From Nitrosomonas sp. (lineage in GTDB: Bacteria; Pseudomonadota; Gammaproteobacteria; Burkholderiales; Nitrosomonadaceae), in NCBI GenBank assembly GCA_008015565.1, contig SSFV01000006.1:1-40014 (forward strand): a stretch of 40,014 nt of DNA, written 5' to 3'. Below the pieces are notes generated by a model that was not told the origin of the DNA, did no database searches, and was given only the letters and a program-made list of their open reading frames with translations. Of the stretch, positions 1 through 13,580 are shown one piece after another. Position 1 is the stretch's first letter; each line of letters begins with the position of its first letter. A program made the position numbers and the translations under genes.

Positions 1-1
1 G

Positions 2-259
2 AAACAGGAAGATGGTAGCATTCTCGTCGAGGGCAGTACACTATTGCGTGAATTAAACCGAAAGCTTGATTTTCAATTCCCCTTAGATGGCCCCAAAACC
101 CTGAATGGCCTAATCTTGGAACATTTTGAAGATATTCCGGAAGCTGGAATCGGGCTTAATATTGCCGGCTATCCGATGGAGATAATTCAGACTAAAAATC
201 GCGTTGTGAAAACTGTAAAAATTTTTCCAGCTTTAACTGCAACAGAATTAAAAAGCTGA
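2..259 (+). CDS. CorC/HlyC-family transporter, C-terminal fragment
   Basis: The frame is open from base 2 and ends at the TAA at 257-259, so this is the 3' end of a gene that starts left of the window. The 85 visible residues match the CorC_HlyC transporter-associated domain that closes CBS-domain membrane proteins of the CorC/CNNM (DUF21) type. The recognisable pieces are an ILVEGSTLLRELN-like opening, TLNGLILEHFEDIPEAG, and an ending with ...VVKTVKIFP. Family members are linked to Mg/Co efflux or export. An in-frame TTG at 44 gives a shorter reading but would cut into the domain, so I treat it as internal. The family is clear; the substrate cannot be told from this piece. Confidence 0.8.
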   Translation, partial: KQEDGSILVEGSTLLRELNRKLDFQFPLDGPKTLNGLILEHFEDIPEAGIGLNIAGYPMEIIQTKNRVVKTVKIFPALTATELKS

Positions 260-826
260 TTAAATCATAATTGTGCTAACAGAGTGATTATCAGTTACCC
301 AAGTTTCGAGACAGAAACCCGAAAAAATTTCACTGAACACTCTCAATGTCAAGGCTTCTTGCCTTAAGGTAAAGTTTAGTAACAAAGTCTGCACAAATAA
401 ATGAATCCTGCCGGCAACAGCATGTACTACATCGCGTCAGCTTAATGTTGTCAAAGTGCGATGCCTAGCTAGCTTGTGTTTGTAAGAATAATGTAGCATA
501 TATCGACTGACTGGCGGATATAGATAATTCCATCAAGCACCAAAACGATTTCGACTGCGCAGTATAAAATTCCTTAGCATGTGGGGCAAAAATTATTCCT
601 GTATCCGTTGGTCATTATTGAATACAAATAGAGTTATTATCTTAATATTTAAATTATCCTGCACAACTATTTCGAATGCTGTATACCGCCAATTGGATTG
701 GGTGCTTTAACAAGGAGGAGATTCCGAATACCTATGACAAGTATCTATTACTACAAGCAACACATAGATAGAATTTTCTGGCCATTTAAAATACAGAATA
801 GTTACTATACCGCGTAGCATCGGTTG

Positions 827-965
827 TTATGGCGTTGAAATGTCGATCGCATTAGGTATGTCTTCATACGCTTTCTCAAATCTCATCTTCCCAGCCTCCT
901 GTAGTCAATCTGTCAGTTTCGGTTGAAATCCTCCCCGGACTACATTTAAAACCGGACAGGTCATT
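827..965 (-). pseudogene. Insertion-sequence relic (5' end of transposase gene)
   Basis: On the minus strand an ATG at 884-886 follows a good ribosome-binding sequence (CAGGAGGCT) and opens MRFEKAYED. This resembles the first residues of integrase-core transposases whose next part is usually a helix-turn-helix beginning near GRLTQ. Here the similarity stops after about nine codons and the frame ends at 827-829. The sequence outside it, reading TGTCCGGTTTTAAATGTAG near 942-960 on the minus strand, looks like the terminal part of such an element. I recall this end from related elements but cannot confirm it. It would be a truncated, dead left end. Confidence 0.45.
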
Positions 966-1019
966 TGCTACAAGTCAAGACAGTTTTTTTGTTCCCTACA
1001 TTCTCTATTACACAGCTCG

Positions 1020-1048
1020 TTGACTCGGACTAGTAATTAAGCTAATAT
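1020..1048 (+). promoter_or_regulatory. Probable sigma70 promoter of the atp operon
   Basis: TTGACT at 1020-1025 and TAATAT at 1043-1048 are separated by exactly 17 bases. This is the best promoter-like pair in the intergenic region. Transcription would start near 1055, about 57 bases before the atpI ATG. Confidence 0.65.
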
Positions 1049-1111
1049 GCAGCGCTTTTCAGTGCAAGTAAGCAAGCGATAATGCTATTTTTTCATGTGC
1101 TAAAATAAAAC

Positions 1112-2321
<1,210 letters not shown>

Positions 2322-2364
2322 ATTTTTGGGTTTCTTTTGGGGTATATTATTAATCTTAATTTAG

Positions 2365-2652
<288 letters not shown>

Positions 2653-2692
2653 TAGTGTTATTGCCGATTAAGTCAGATATTTTGGGCGTGTC

Positions 2693-3166
2693 ATGAATAT
2701 TAACTTTACTTTAATTTCTCAGGCTATAGCTTTTTCAGTATTTATTTGGTTTACTGTTAAATTTGTATGGCCACCGTTGCTTCGTGCTATAGAGGAGCGT
2801 CAAAAAAATATTGCTGATGGATTGGCGGCTGGTGAGCGTGGTCGGCATGAATTAGAATTGGCTAGTCAACGTTCAGCAGAAGTTTTAAAAGAAGCCAAGC
2901 ATCTGGCATCAGAAATAGTATCGCAAGCTGAAAAGCGTTCCACAGAAATCGTCGAAGAGGCAAAAAAAACTGCAAAAGAAGAGAGTGACAGAATAATTGC
3001 TGGAGCTAAAGCGGAAGTTCAGCATGAAATGTTCAGCGCGAAAGAGGCTTTGCGTCAATATGCTGCGCAATTGGCAATTGCTGGAGCGACAAAAATATTG
3101 CGTCGTGAGATAGATGCTAAAGTGCACGCAGACATACTTGTTTCAATTGAGGAAGATTTGAGATAA
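2693..3166 (+). CDS. atpF: F1Fo ATP synthase subunit b
   Basis: This 157-residue protein has an N-terminal membrane helix (about residues 5-26) followed by a long charged helix rich in Glu, Lys and Ala. It dimerises as the peripheral stalk that holds F1 against Fo. The early [12 protein letters not shown] motif after the membrane helix is the family signature. Its stop overlaps the next start by one base (TAATG at 3164-3168), so atpF and atpH are probably translationally coupled. Confidence 0.96.
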   Translation: MNINFTLISQAIAFSVFIWFTVKFVWPPLLRAIEERQKNIADGLAAGERGRHELELASQRSAEVLKEAKHLASEIVSQAEKRSTEIVEEAKKTAKEESDRIIAGAKAEVQHEMFSAKEALRQYAAQLAIAGATKILRREIDAKVHADILVSIEEDLR

Positions 3167-3702
3167 TGACAGAAGTGGTTACAGTAGCAAGGCCATATGC
3201 GGAGGCGGTTTATAAGCTAGGTGTTGCTAATGGCAATTTGGAGCAATGGTCGAAAATGTTGCAACTTGCAGTAGCAATTTCAGAAAATAGTAATGTTAAG
3301 CTTCTTATCGGCAATCCAGAGGTTACAGGAAATCAACTTGGAGAGATATTTTTGGGAATTGGAGATGGTAAATTCAATTCCGAAGCTTGCAATTTAATAA
3401 TGATGTTATCAAATAATAAACGGATATCGTATTTGTCTCAAATAAGCCAATTATTTGAGCAATTGAGAGCTCAGTATGAGGGGATTCTAGAGGCAAAAAT
3501 TGTAAGTGCATTTGCCATGGAAAGTAAGCAGTTTAGAAGACTTGTTGATTATCTTGAGCAGCGATTTAAAAGAAAAGTAGAAGCCACGGTTACTGTTGAT
3601 CCAGAATTGATAGGTGGTGTAAAAGTTGAAATTGGAGATGAAATTCTTGATGCCTCCATTAAAGGTAAACTTGAAGCCATGACTGTTGCCCTTAAAAGCT
3701 AG
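3166..3702 (+). CDS. atpH: F1Fo ATP synthase subunit delta
   Basis: The 178-residue delta subunit links the b-dimer stalk to the top of the alpha3-beta3 head. The N-terminal ARPYAEAVYKL is the classic start of the domain. The C-terminal part contains the conserved DPELIGGVKVEIGDEILDAS pattern. It begins in the stop codon of atpF and ends 12 bases before atpA. Length and position are those of the family. Confidence 0.96.
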   Translation: MTEVVTVARPYAEAVYKLGVANGNLEQWSKMLQLAVAISENSNVKLLIGNPEVTGNQLGEIFLGIGDGKFNSEACNLIMMLSNNKRISYLSQISQLFEQLRAQYEGILEAKIVSAFAMESKQFRRLVDYLEQRFKRKVEATVTVDPELIGGVKVEIGDEILDASIKGKLEAMTVALKS

Positions 3703-3714
3703 GAGTTAAATAAA

Positions 3715-5256
3715 ATGCAGTTAAATCCATCTGAAATTAGTGAACTTATTAAACAAAGAATTGAAGGGCTTGTAGATACTGTTGAAGCTCGTACACACGG
3801 AACGATTGTTTCCGTGACAGACGGAATTGTGCGTGTTCATGGCTTATCTGATGTCATGCAAGGCGAGATGCTTGAGTTCTCAGACAATACTTTTGGTTTG
3901 GCATTGAATTTAGAAAGGGACTCGGTGGGTGCAGTTATTATGGGTGCCTATGAGCATATTCGTGAAGGAGATGCAGTAAAGTGTACCGGTCGTATTCTTG
4001 AAGTTCCGGTTGGAGATGGTTTGTTAGGTCGGGTTGTAAATGCTCTCGGGCAACCGATAGATGGAAAAGGGCCAATTGCTGCAGCCAGAACGGAACCTAT
4101 CGAAAAAATTGCACCCGGCGTGATTTGGAGGCAATCAGTAGATCAGCCAGTACAAACAGGATTGAAATCTGTTGATTCGATGGTGCCGATTGGGAGAGGT
4201 CAACGTGAGTTAATTATCGGTGACCGCCAGACAGGAAAGACTGCGGTGGCGATAGATGCGATTCTTAATCAAAAAGGCCAGAACATGCTGTGTATCTATG
4301 TGGCAATTGGTCAAAAAGCATCATCGATAGCGAATGTGGTTCGTAAACTCGAAGAGCATGGTGCCATGGAATATACCATTGTGGTGGCAGCAACAGCATC
4401 GGAATCGGCGGCGATGCAATTTATTGCCCCATACTCTGGATGCACAATGGGCGAATATTTTCGTGATAAGGGGCAGGATGCGCTGATTGTTTATGATGAT
4501 TTGACTAAACAAGCATGGGCATACAGACAAATTTCTTTGCTTCTAAGACGTCCACCAGGGCGCGAAGCATATCCAGGTGATGTGTTCTACCTTCATTCAC
4601 GGTTATTAGAGAGAGCTGCGCGCGTTAACGCAGCTTATGTAGAGAAGGCTACTAATGGTGCGGTAAAGGGAAAAACTGGATCGCTTACTGCTCTACCTAT
4701 TATTGAGACGCAAGCTGGTGATGTAACAGCTTTTGTTCCAACAAATGTGATTTCAATTACTGATGGTCAAATTTTTCTTGAGACTGATTTATTTAATGCG
4801 GGTATTCGTCCTGCAATCAATGCGGGTGTTTCGGTTTCTCGAGTTGGTGGAGCGGCGCAAACTAAAGTAATTAAAAAATTAGGTGGTGGCATACGTTTGG
4901 CATTAGCCCAATATCGAGAATTAGCTGCATTTGCACAATTTGCATCAGATTTGGATGATGCAACACGTAAGCAGCTAGAACGTGGAAAAATGGCAACCGA
5001 ACTCATGAAGCAGCCTCAGTATGCAACTCTTAGTGTGTCTGAGATGGCGCTTACTCTATTTGCTATTAATAATGGATATTTTGATGATGTGGAAGTAAAT
5101 CGTGCGCTAGCATTTGAGTCAGCTCTAAAAAGTTATGTACGAAGTCAGAATAGTGCAATTTTAGAAAAAATTGAGGCAAGTAAAGAACTTAGCGCCGAAA
5201 CAGAAAAAGATTTAACATCTGTGATTCAAGAATTTAAGCGAAACGGAACATACTAA
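3715..5256 (+). CDS. atpA: F1Fo ATP synthase subunit alpha
   Basis: This 513-residue non-catalytic nucleotide-binding subunit of F1 has a Walker A motif GDRQTGKT at residues 169-176. The catalytic-site arginine (E. coli Arg373) is Arg376 in VSVSRVGG. The LIVYDD Walker B-type segment lies near residue 257. The length equals the E. coli protein. atpG follows after only two bases, which is typical of this tightly packed operon. No truncation or unusual residue was seen. Confidence 0.98.
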   Translation: MQLNPSEISELIKQRIEGLVDTVEARTHGTIVSVTDGIVRVHGLSDVMQGEMLEFSDNTFGLALNLERDSVGAVIMGAYEHIREGDAVKCTGRILEVPVGDGLLGRVVNALGQPIDGKGPIAAARTEPIEKIAPGVIWRQSVDQPVQTGLKSVDSMVPIGRGQRELIIGDRQTGKTAVAIDAILNQKGQNMLCIYVAIGQKASSIANVVRKLEEHGAMEYTIVVAATASESAAMQFIAPYSGCTMGEYFRDKGQDALIVYDDLTKQAWAYRQISLLLRRPPGREAYPGDVFYLHSRLLERAARVNAAYVEKATNGAVKGKTGSLTALPIIETQAGDVTAFVPTNVISITDGQIFLETDLFNAGIRPAINAGVSVSRVGGAAQTKVIKKLGGGIRLALAQYRELAAFAQFASDLDDATRKQLERGKMATELMKQPQYATLSVSEMALTLFAINNGYFDDVEVNRALAFESALKSYVRSQNSAILEKIEASKELSAETEKDLTSVIQEFKRNGTY

Positions 5257-5258
5257 AA

Positions 5259-7546
<2,288 letters not shown>

Positions 7547-7563
7547 ATTTAGAGAATATAGAA

Positions 7564-7986
7564 ATGGGAATTGTTTTTCATCTAGATATAGTAAGTGCAG
7601 AAGAATCGATCTATTCTGGACCAGTAGAGTTTTTAGTAGCTCCAGCACAGATGGGAGAAGTAGGTATTTATCCGCACCATACACCGATGTTGACCAAAAT
7701 AAAATCTGGAATGGTGCGTATAAAAGCTCAATTGAAAGATGAGGAGATGATATACGTTTCTGGAGGAATGCTAGAAGTTCAACCGGATGTAGTAACAATA
7801 CTGGCTGATACTGCTGTACGAAGCCATGATCTTGACGAAGCAAAGGCGATCGAAGTGAAACGTGCTGCAGAAGAAGCAATCAGGAATCGTCAATCTGAAT
7901 TAGATTATGCTAAGGCACAAGCTGAATTATTAGAAGCAATGGCACAATTGGCTGCAATAGATAAACTAAGAAAACGAAAACATTAA
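7564..7986 (+). CDS. atpC: F1Fo ATP synthase subunit epsilon
   Basis: The 140-residue epsilon subunit couples rotation to catalysis and can inhibit ATP hydrolysis. The N-terminal beta-sandwich contains the conserved [14 protein letters not shown] segment. The C-terminal half is a helical hairpin rich in Ala, Glu and Lys, ending in LRKRKH. It closes the nine-gene operon 17 bases after atpD. An antisense reading frame across 7418-7879 is only a shadow. Confidence 0.97.
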   Translation: MGIVFHLDIVSAEESIYSGPVEFLVAPAQMGEVGIYPHHTPMLTKIKSGMVRIKAQLKDEEMIYVSGGMLEVQPDVVTILADTAVRSHDLDEAKAIEVKRAAEEAIRNRQSELDYAKAQAELLEAMAQLAAIDKLRKRKH

Positions 7987-8299
7987 TAAGTGAAGCTTTA
8001 ATTTAAGAGTTTTTCAAATAAGATGCGTTAGGCGACGCATATAGTTTCGTCAATTTCTCTGATATGTACTTTAGTATACTCTTCCCATTTTTTATACTGG
8101 GATTTCGCTGAGTTAACTTAATTACATAATAATAAGTATAAGCGACCGTCAGTGTCGTTTTCCAAACTTTATAGTCCACATACGCTTAAATAGCAGCAAA
8201 ATTCAGCTTTATTTAACTAGAATAGATATAAAAGAAATTTGTTATGCTGTTATATCAAATTGTGTATTTACCCTTTAATTTTTAGATGAATCTATAATT
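7987..8299. other. Intergenic region between atpC and glmU
   Basis: No gene was seen in these 313 bases. A short inverted repeat, ATGCGT (8023-8028) with ACGCAT (8035-8040), follows atpC but has no U-run, so it is a weak terminator candidate at best. A weak promoter-like pair for glmU is TTAACT (8113-8118) and TATAAG (8137-8142), 18 bases apart. A further TATAAT at 8293-8298 lies too close to the glmU start for a normal leader. Confidence 0.5.
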
Positions 8300-9673
8300 G
8301 TGGTCAAACTGAATGTTGTAATTCTCGCAGCAGGTGCAGGAAGACGCATGCAATCATCAGTGCCTAAAGTGCTGCATACTTTAGGCGGTATTTCTTTACT
8401 TAAACGAGTGATCGATACTGCTCGTCTACTTGAACCAGACAGAATATGTATTGTTATAGGTCATGGTGGTGAAAGAGTTAGACAGTCGATTGGCGGTGAC
8501 GACTTGGTTTGGGTTACACAACAGCATCAACTTGGTACAGGTCACGCTGTAATGCAAACGCTGTCATTTCTCGATCATGATGGATCGACTCTTATTTTGT
8601 ATGGAGACGTACCTCTAGTGAGCGTAGACTCGCTTCGCAAACTTAAGGCCGTAGCACTAAATGATCAATGTGCCTTGATATCTGCATTTATGGAAGATCC
8701 AACAGGGTATGGCAGAGTTATACGTGACCCAATAACAAGAGCGATTATAAAAATTGTCGAACAGAAGGATGCAACCCCAGAGCAACTGAGTATATGTGAG
8801 ATTAATACCGGAATTATGCTGATTCCAAATCACAATTTGCATAACTGGCTCCCAAAAATAGAGAACAACAATTTACAATGTGAATATTATTTAACTGATG
8901 TTATTTCAATGGCTGTTAGAGATGGTATCGAAATAGCTTCAATACAACCTGAGAATCTTTGGGAGATAGCAGGTGTCAATGACAAGCGGCAATTGGCAGA
9001 ACTTGAGAGGATCTATCAATTAGAATGTGCTAATAAGTTACTGGAGCAAGGGGTTTATTTGGCTGATCCATCGAGGATAGATATCAGAGGAGAAATGAAT
9101 TGTGGATCAGAAGTAGCAATTGACATTAATTGTGTCTTTGAAGGAGTTGTGAATTTACATGATGATGTGCAAATTGGCCCTCACTGCATTTTAAAGAATG
9201 TAACCGTTGCTAAAGGAACAGTCGTTGCTCCCTATAGTTTAATTGAAGATACTGTAATCGGTGAAAAATGCAGAATAGGTCCTTATGCGCGCATTCGTCC
9301 CGGTACAAAGCTTTTTAATGAAGTGCATATTGGTAATTTTGTCGAAGTTAAAAATAGTCAAATTGGTTTAAGAAGTAAAGCAAATCATCTGAGTTATATT
9401 GGCGACACAATAGTTGGAGAAAAAGTAAATATCGGTGCTGGAACAATTACTTGCAATTATGATGGTGCCTATAAACATCAAACTATCATTGAAGATGATG
9501 TATTTATAGGATCAGACACTCAGCTTATCGCGCCAGTTAAAATTTCAAAAGGTTCAACAATTGGTGCTGGCTCAACTATTACAAAAGACACACCTGAAGG
9601 TGCTCTTACCTTGTCGAGAACAAGGCAGGTGAGTTATTTTGAATGGCAGCGCCCGACTAAGACAAAATCTTAA
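8300..9673 (+). CDS. glmU: Bifunctional GlcNAc-1-P uridyltransferase / glucosamine-1-P acetyltransferase
   Basis: GlmU makes UDP-N-acetylglucosamine, the precursor of peptidoglycan and lipopolysaccharide. The N-terminal pyrophosphorylase domain opens with LAAGAGRRM and PKVLH (residues about 9-25) and has QLGTGHAV near residue 79. The C-terminal half is a left-handed beta-helix of hexapeptide repeats, with the acetyltransferase motif HLSYIGD and GAGTITCNYDG. At 457 residues the length is normal. The GTG at 8300 places the nucleotide-binding loop at the usual distance from the start. glmS follows 41 bases downstream. Confidence 0.96.
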   Translation: MVKLNVVILAAGAGRRMQSSVPKVLHTLGGISLLKRVIDTARLLEPDRICIVIGHGGERVRQSIGGDDLVWVTQQHQLGTGHAVMQTLSFLDHDGSTLILYGDVPLVSVDSLRKLKAVALNDQCALISAFMEDPTGYGRVIRDPITRAIIKIVEQKDATPEQLSICEINTGIMLIPNHNLHNWLPKIENNNLQCEYYLTDVISMAVRDGIEIASIQPENLWEIAGVNDKRQLAELERIYQLECANKLLEQGVYLADPSRIDIRGEMNCGSEVAIDINCVFEGVVNLHDDVQIGPHCILKNVTVAKGTVVAPYSLIEDTVIGEKCRIGPYARIRPGTKLFNEVHIGNFVEVKNSQIGLRSKANHLSYIGDTIVGEKVNIGAGTITCNYDGAYKHQTIIEDDVFIGSDTQLIAPVKISKGSTIGAGSTITKDTPEGALTLSRTRQVSYFEWQRPTKTKS

Positions 9674-9714
9674 TCTCCGATGTTTTCTTTGTATTGATAA
9701 AGGAAAAATTCAAA

Positions 9715-11562
9715 ATGTGCGGAATAATTGGAGCAATTGCGAACGTAGATATAGTTCCTGTGTTGCTGAAGGGCTTATCACGTCTTGAATATAGAGGGTA
9801 CGACTCTGCAGGGCTGGTAGTGGTTAATGATGGACTACATCGAATACGGACTACAGGTCGCGTGTCAGCACTAGGTAAATTAGTAGCTCAGCAGAAGGCA
9901 TATGGATTGGCGGGAATCGCCCATACGCGTTGGGCCACGCACGGTGAGCCGTCTGAACGCAACGCGCATCCTCATCTCTCAGGAGAAAGATCGCGAATAG
10001 CAGTCGTACACAACGGCATTATAGAAAATCACGAAGCAATTCGCACTGATTTGAGGAAAAAAGGATTCGAGTTTACTTCAGATACAGACACGGAAGTAAT
10101 CGCACATCTAATAGCTTCTAAGTTGGAGAAGGAAAAGGATTTATTTAAAGCGGTTTGTTTATCTATTGCGGAATTGCAAGGAGCTTATGCAATTGCGGTC
10201 ATGGAAGAAGCGCACCCAGATCATATTGTTGTTGCGCGAAACGGGGCTCCCTTACTAATTGGAATTGGAAAAGATGGCAACTTCGTAGCCTCCGATTCAT
10301 CTGCCTTATTGCAGGCAACTCGGGACATCATTTATCTAGAAGAAGGTGATGTTGCTGAGTTACACAGCCATAATTATCGGATTGTCAACTGCCTGCGTAA
10401 TCAGTTGGGGGATGTGGTTGAACGCACGATACATGAAAGTAATTTATCGAATGATGCAATTGAGTTGGGTCCCTATACGCATTTCATGCAAAAGGAAATA
10501 TTTGAGCAACCCAGTGCTGTAGCTAATACATTAGAGATGGTATTTAATGCGCAATCCATTTCACCTAATCTATTTGGTAGTGAAGCAGAAAATATATTTT
10601 CTGAAATAAAGAGTATTCTGATTGTAGCGTGCGGGACAAGTTATCATGCTGGATTGGTAGCACGATACTGGATTGAATCCGTTGCGAAAGTGCCATGTAA
10701 TGTTGAGATTGCAAGTGAGTATAGATACCGCAGTTCAGTTAATGATCCAAATACCTTGGTGGTAGGTATTTCTCAATCGGGAGAAACTGCAGATACATTG
10801 GCAGCTTTGAATCATGCAAAGAAATTAGGCCATAAGCATAGCCTAGCTATTTGTAATGTGCCTGAAAGCGCATTAATACGGCAGACCAATTTGCGTTTTT
10901 TGACTCGTGCTGGTCCGGAAATCGGTGTGGCATCAACTAAAGCATTCACTACGCAATTGGCAGCGCTTTTATTGTTTACTATAACGTTAGCAAAAATACG
11001 TCATCGGTTATCGAAAGATGAGGAGCATGAGATGATTGCAGCGCTACGCCATTTGCCGGTAGCACTTCTGTTAGCGTTACAAGTCGAATCGCAAGTTAAA
11101 ATATGGGCAAAAAATTTTGCAAAAAAACGCCATACTTTATTTCTAGGGCGTGGCGTTCATTATCCGATTGCTTTGGAAGGCGCATTAAAGCTTAAGGAAA
11201 TATCTTATATTCATGCTGAAGCATATGCTGCTGGGGAGTTAAAGCATGGCCCCTTGGCACTAGTCGATAACGAAATGCCTATTGTTGCAATTGCTCCCAA
11301 CGATCAGTTATTAGGTAAACTGAAATCAAATTTACAAGAGGTGCATGCTCGCGGCGGCGAACTATATGTTTTTGCCGACGCAGATGCACATATAACAGAA
11401 AGTAAGAACTTGCACGTTATTCGTTTGGCGGAACATACTGGATTGTTGAGTCCGATTTTGCACACGATTCCATTGCAGTTATTAGCTTATTATGTTGCTC
11501 TTGAACGTGGTACAGATGTCGATAAACCCAGAAATCTTGCAAAAGCTGTAACCGTCGAATAA
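9715..11562 (+). CDS. glmS: Glutamine-fructose-6-phosphate aminotransferase
   Basis: GlmS makes glucosamine-6-phosphate from fructose-6-phosphate and glutamine, two steps before GlmU. I place the start at the ATG at 9715 rather than the in-frame codon at 9694, because the product then begins MCGIIGA. This exposes the catalytic cysteine after methionine removal, and an AAAGGA sequence lies ten bases upstream. The glutaminase domain (TRWATHGEPSERNAHPH, near residue 73) is followed by two SIS domains, with GTSYHAG and SQSGETADT in the first. The C terminus is the typical NLAKAVTVE. The length is 615 residues. Confidence 0.96.
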   Translation: MCGIIGAIANVDIVPVLLKGLSRLEYRGYDSAGLVVVNDGLHRIRTTGRVSALGKLVAQQKAYGLAGIAHTRWATHGEPSERNAHPHLSGERSRIAVVHNGIIENHEAIRTDLRKKGFEFTSDTDTEVIAHLIASKLEKEKDLFKAVCLSIAELQGAYAIAVMEEAHPDHIVVARNGAPLLIGIGKDGNFVASDSSALLQATRDIIYLEEGDVAELHSHNYRIVNCLRNQLGDVVERTIHESNLSNDAIELGPYTHFMQKEIFEQPSAVANTLEMVFNAQSISPNLFGSEAENIFSEIKSILIVACGTSYHAGLVARYWIESVAKVPCNVEIASEYRYRSSVNDPNTLVVGISQSGETADTLAALNHAKKLGHKHSLAICNVPESALIRQTNLRFLTRAGPEIGVASTKAFTTQLAALLLFTITLAKIRHRLSKDEEHEMIAALRHLPVALLLALQVESQVKIWAKNFAKKRHTLFLGRGVHYPIALEGALKLKEISYIHAEAYAAGELKHGPLALVDNEMPIVAIAPNDQLLGKLKSNLQEVHARGGELYVFADADAHITESKNLHVIRLAEHTGLLSPILHTIPLQLLAYYVALERGTDVDKPRNLAKAVTVE

Positions 11563-11571
11563 GAGTCATGG

Positions 11572-11632
11572 AAATAATCCGAAACTGTTGATTGCAGTCA
11601 TGCTTGTTAGCGCGATTATTTTTTATTTTTTT
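11572..11632 (+). terminator. Possible terminator after glmS
   Basis: AAATAATC (11572-11579) and GATTATTT (11614-11621) can pair across a long loop, and a T-rich tract (TTTATTTTTTT) follows. The stem is AT-rich and the loop is 34 bases, so this is only a weak candidate. Confidence 0.35.
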
Positions 11633-11711
11633 ATAGTGTTTGATAAGGTACTTTATTCGCCGTCTATCGGATGATAACATAAACCTACTTTAGTATAAGG
11701 TATGAGTGATC

Positions 11712-12449
11712 ATGGCAGGACATAGTAAGTGGGCGAATATCAAGCATAAAAAAGCTGCGCAAGATGCTAAGCGAGGGAAGGTTTTTACGCGCCTGATCAA
11801 GGAAATAACAGTTGCTGCCAGAATGGGTGGGGGAGATGCCAGTACCAATCCCCGTTTGCGTTTAGCAATTGATAAGGCATATGATCAGAATATGCCTAAA
11901 GATAATATTGAACGCGCTATCAAGCGAGGCAGTGGAGAACTGGAAGGTGTAAATTATGAAGAAATACGCTATGAAGGTTATGGAATTGGTGGCGCTGCAG
12001 TAATGGTTGATTGCATGACCGACAATCGTATTCGTACGGTGGCTGATGTGCGTCATGCTTTTGCCAAGTATGGAGGCAATTTAGGTACGGATGGTTCTGT
12101 CAGTTTCTTATTCAAGCATTGCGGCCAGTTAATTTATGCTCCCGGAATCAATGAAGAAAAATTAATGGACGTTGCGTTAGAGGGTGGTGCTGAAGATGTA
12201 GTGGGTAATGATGACGGTAGTATTGAAGTCATTACCGCACCGCATGAATTTATTGCCGTTAGAGAGGCATTGGAGAAAGCAGGTTTTAAGGCAGATCTTG
12301 CTGAAGTTACCATGAAACCTAGTAGTGAAATATTACTAACCGGTGATGATGCAATTAAGATGCAGAAATTGCTGGATGCCTTGGAAGGACTGGATGATGT
12401 CCAAGATGTATATACAACAGCATTATTAGATGAATCGTTGCCACATTAA
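11712..12449 (+). CDS. yebC: YebC/PmpR/TACO1-family protein
   Basis: Members of this family act as transcription regulators in some bacteria and help ribosomes through proline-rich stretches in others. The N terminus [23 protein letters not shown] is almost invariant in the family. A GTG six bases upstream is in frame, but the ATG at 11712 gives the conserved start. The product is 245 residues, the usual length, and ends in a short acidic tail. It stands directly before ruvC, a conserved neighbourhood in proteobacteria; the two genes are 11 bases apart. Confidence 0.95.
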   Translation: MAGHSKWANIKHKKAAQDAKRGKVFTRLIKEITVAARMGGGDASTNPRLRLAIDKAYDQNMPKDNIERAIKRGSGELEGVNYEEIRYEGYGIGGAAVMVDCMTDNRIRTVADVRHAFAKYGGNLGTDGSVSFLFKHCGQLIYAPGINEEKLMDVALEGGAEDVVGNDDGSIEVITAPHEFIAVREALEKAGFKADLAEVTMKPSSEILLTGDDAIKMQKLLDALEGLDDVQDVYTTALLDESLPH

Positions 12450-12460
12450 TAGGTGAAGAA

Positions 12461-12979
12461 ATCCGTATTCTCGGTATAGATCCTGGATTAAGGGTTACCG
12501 GTTTTGGTGTGATTGATAAAGCTGGCGGTAAGCTGGTTTACGTTAGCAGTGGCTGTATTAAATCGTCTGAAGGTGACTTACCAATTCGTCTTAAGTTGAT
12601 TCTGGATAATTTAAGCAAAGTTATTACAGAGTATCGTCCTCAATTTGCCGCCATCGAGCAAGTTTTTGTTAATATTAATCCCAAGTCAGCGCTACAGCTG
12701 GGGCAGGCACGTGGTGCGGCGATTTGTGCTACGGTATTGCATAACTTAGATGTGGCCGAGTATACGGCGCTGCAAATAAAACAAGCAGTTGTTGGTAACG
12801 GTCACGCCAATAAAGATCAAGTTCAACAAATGGTCATGCGTATCTTAAAGCTCGAAAGTAGCCCAACTGCTGATGCGGCAGATGCGCTTGCTTGTGCGAT
12901 ATGTCATGCACATGGTGGATTTGGATTGGGAAAGTTTGGATTAGCAGGTTATCGCATGAAACGGGGGCGTTTGGTATGA
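12461..12979 (+). CDS. ruvC: Crossover junction endodeoxyribonuclease RuvC (non-canonical start)
   Basis: RuvC cuts Holliday junctions made by RuvAB during recombinational repair. The frame reads [17 protein letters not shown], with the first catalytic Asp in GIDPG, then the catalytic Glu in AAIEQVFV and the C-terminal acidic pair in [10 protein letters not shown]. No ATG, GTG or TTG exists between the upstream in-frame stop and GIDPG. The first canonical codon, GTG at 12509, would remove the catalytic Asp. An ATC at 12461 lies four bases after AGGTGA (12451-12456), exactly where an ATG would be expected, and gives 172 residues. The real start is therefore probably ATC, unless the base call is wrong. 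The gene overlaps ruvA by four bases (ATGA). Confidence 0.85.
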   Translation: MRILGIDPGLRVTGFGVIDKAGGKLVYVSSGCIKSSEGDLPIRLKLILDNLSKVITEYRPQFAAIEQVFVNINPKSALQLGQARGAAICATVLHNLDVAEYTALQIKQAVVGNGHANKDQVQQMVMRILKLESSPTADAADALACAICHAHGGFGLGKFGLAGYRMKRGRLV

Positions 12980-13560
12980 TCGGGCGATTAACCGGAATAT
13001 TGCTTGAAAAACATCCTCCACAAATTCTACTCGATGTTCAGGGAGTGGGTTATGAAGTAGATGTGCCAATGAGCACTTTTTATGACCTTCCAGCTGTCGG
13101 AGTAGAAGCTACATTGTATACCCATCTGATGATTCGTGAGGATATGCATTTGCTATTTGGCTTTGCCAGCGAATCGGAGCGTCAGGTTTTTCGGCAGTTA
13201 GTAAAAATTTCCGGTATCGGTGCGAGAACTGCATTGTCTCTTCTTTCGGGACTCAGCATTTCAGATTTACATCAGGCTGTGGCAACACAAGATAGTGTAC
13301 GGCTTACTAAAGTGCCTGGTATTGGGAAAAAAACAGCTGAACGCTTGTTATTGGAGTTGCGCGATAAATTAAGCATTACGGCGGTTGATCTGGGTGATGT
13401 GCTGCACGCTGTTGATAAGGGTAACGATATCCTGAATGCGCTGTTATCATTGGGCTATAATGACCGGGAAGCTACCTGGGCTATTAAGCAAATTTCTAAA
13501 GATGCTTCATTATCTGATGGTATACGCCAAGCGCTGCAATTATTATCAAAAGAAAAGTAA
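12976..13560 (+). CDS. ruvA: Holliday junction DNA helicase subunit RuvA
   Basis: RuvA binds the four-way junction and loads the RuvB motors. I use the ATG at 12976, which overlaps the ruvC stop as ATGA and gives the conserved start [13 protein letters not shown] longer in-frame reading from 12892 lies inside ruvC. The 194-residue product shows the N-terminal OB fold and helix-hairpin-helix motifs ([15 protein letters not shown] and [19 protein letters not shown]). A C-terminal RuvB-contacting domain ends it. The overlap suggests translational coupling. Confidence 0.96.
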   Translation: MIGRLTGILLEKHPPQILLDVQGVGYEVDVPMSTFYDLPAVGVEATLYTHLMIREDMHLLFGFASESERQVFRQLVKISGIGARTALSLLSGLSISDLHQAVATQDSVRLTKVPGIGKKTAERLLLELRDKLSITAVDLGDVLHAVDKGNDILNALLSLGYNDREATWAIKQISKDASLSDGIRQALQLLSKEK

Positions 13561-13580
13561 CATACAATTCGGATGATTCA

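Larger units (their letters stand above)
260..1111. other. Gene-poor intergenic region before the ATP synthase operon
   Basis: No convincing gene lies in these about 850 bases. They hold an orphan ribosome-binding sequence with a 27-codon reading frame (711-817), a short minus-strand insertion-sequence relic (about 827-965), and a good promoter (1020-1048). The remainder is AT-rich with stops in all frames and looks like decayed sequence. Confidence 0.6.

Noticed and set aside
12430-12470. Programmed frameshift from yebC into ruvC
   Set aside because: No slippery heptamer is present near the yebC stop, and a proper ribosome-binding sequence precedes the ATC.
12509-12979. ruvC starting at GTG 12509
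   Set aside because: It would delete the N-terminal strand and catalytic Asp of GIDPG, which are perfectly encoded just upstream in the same frame.
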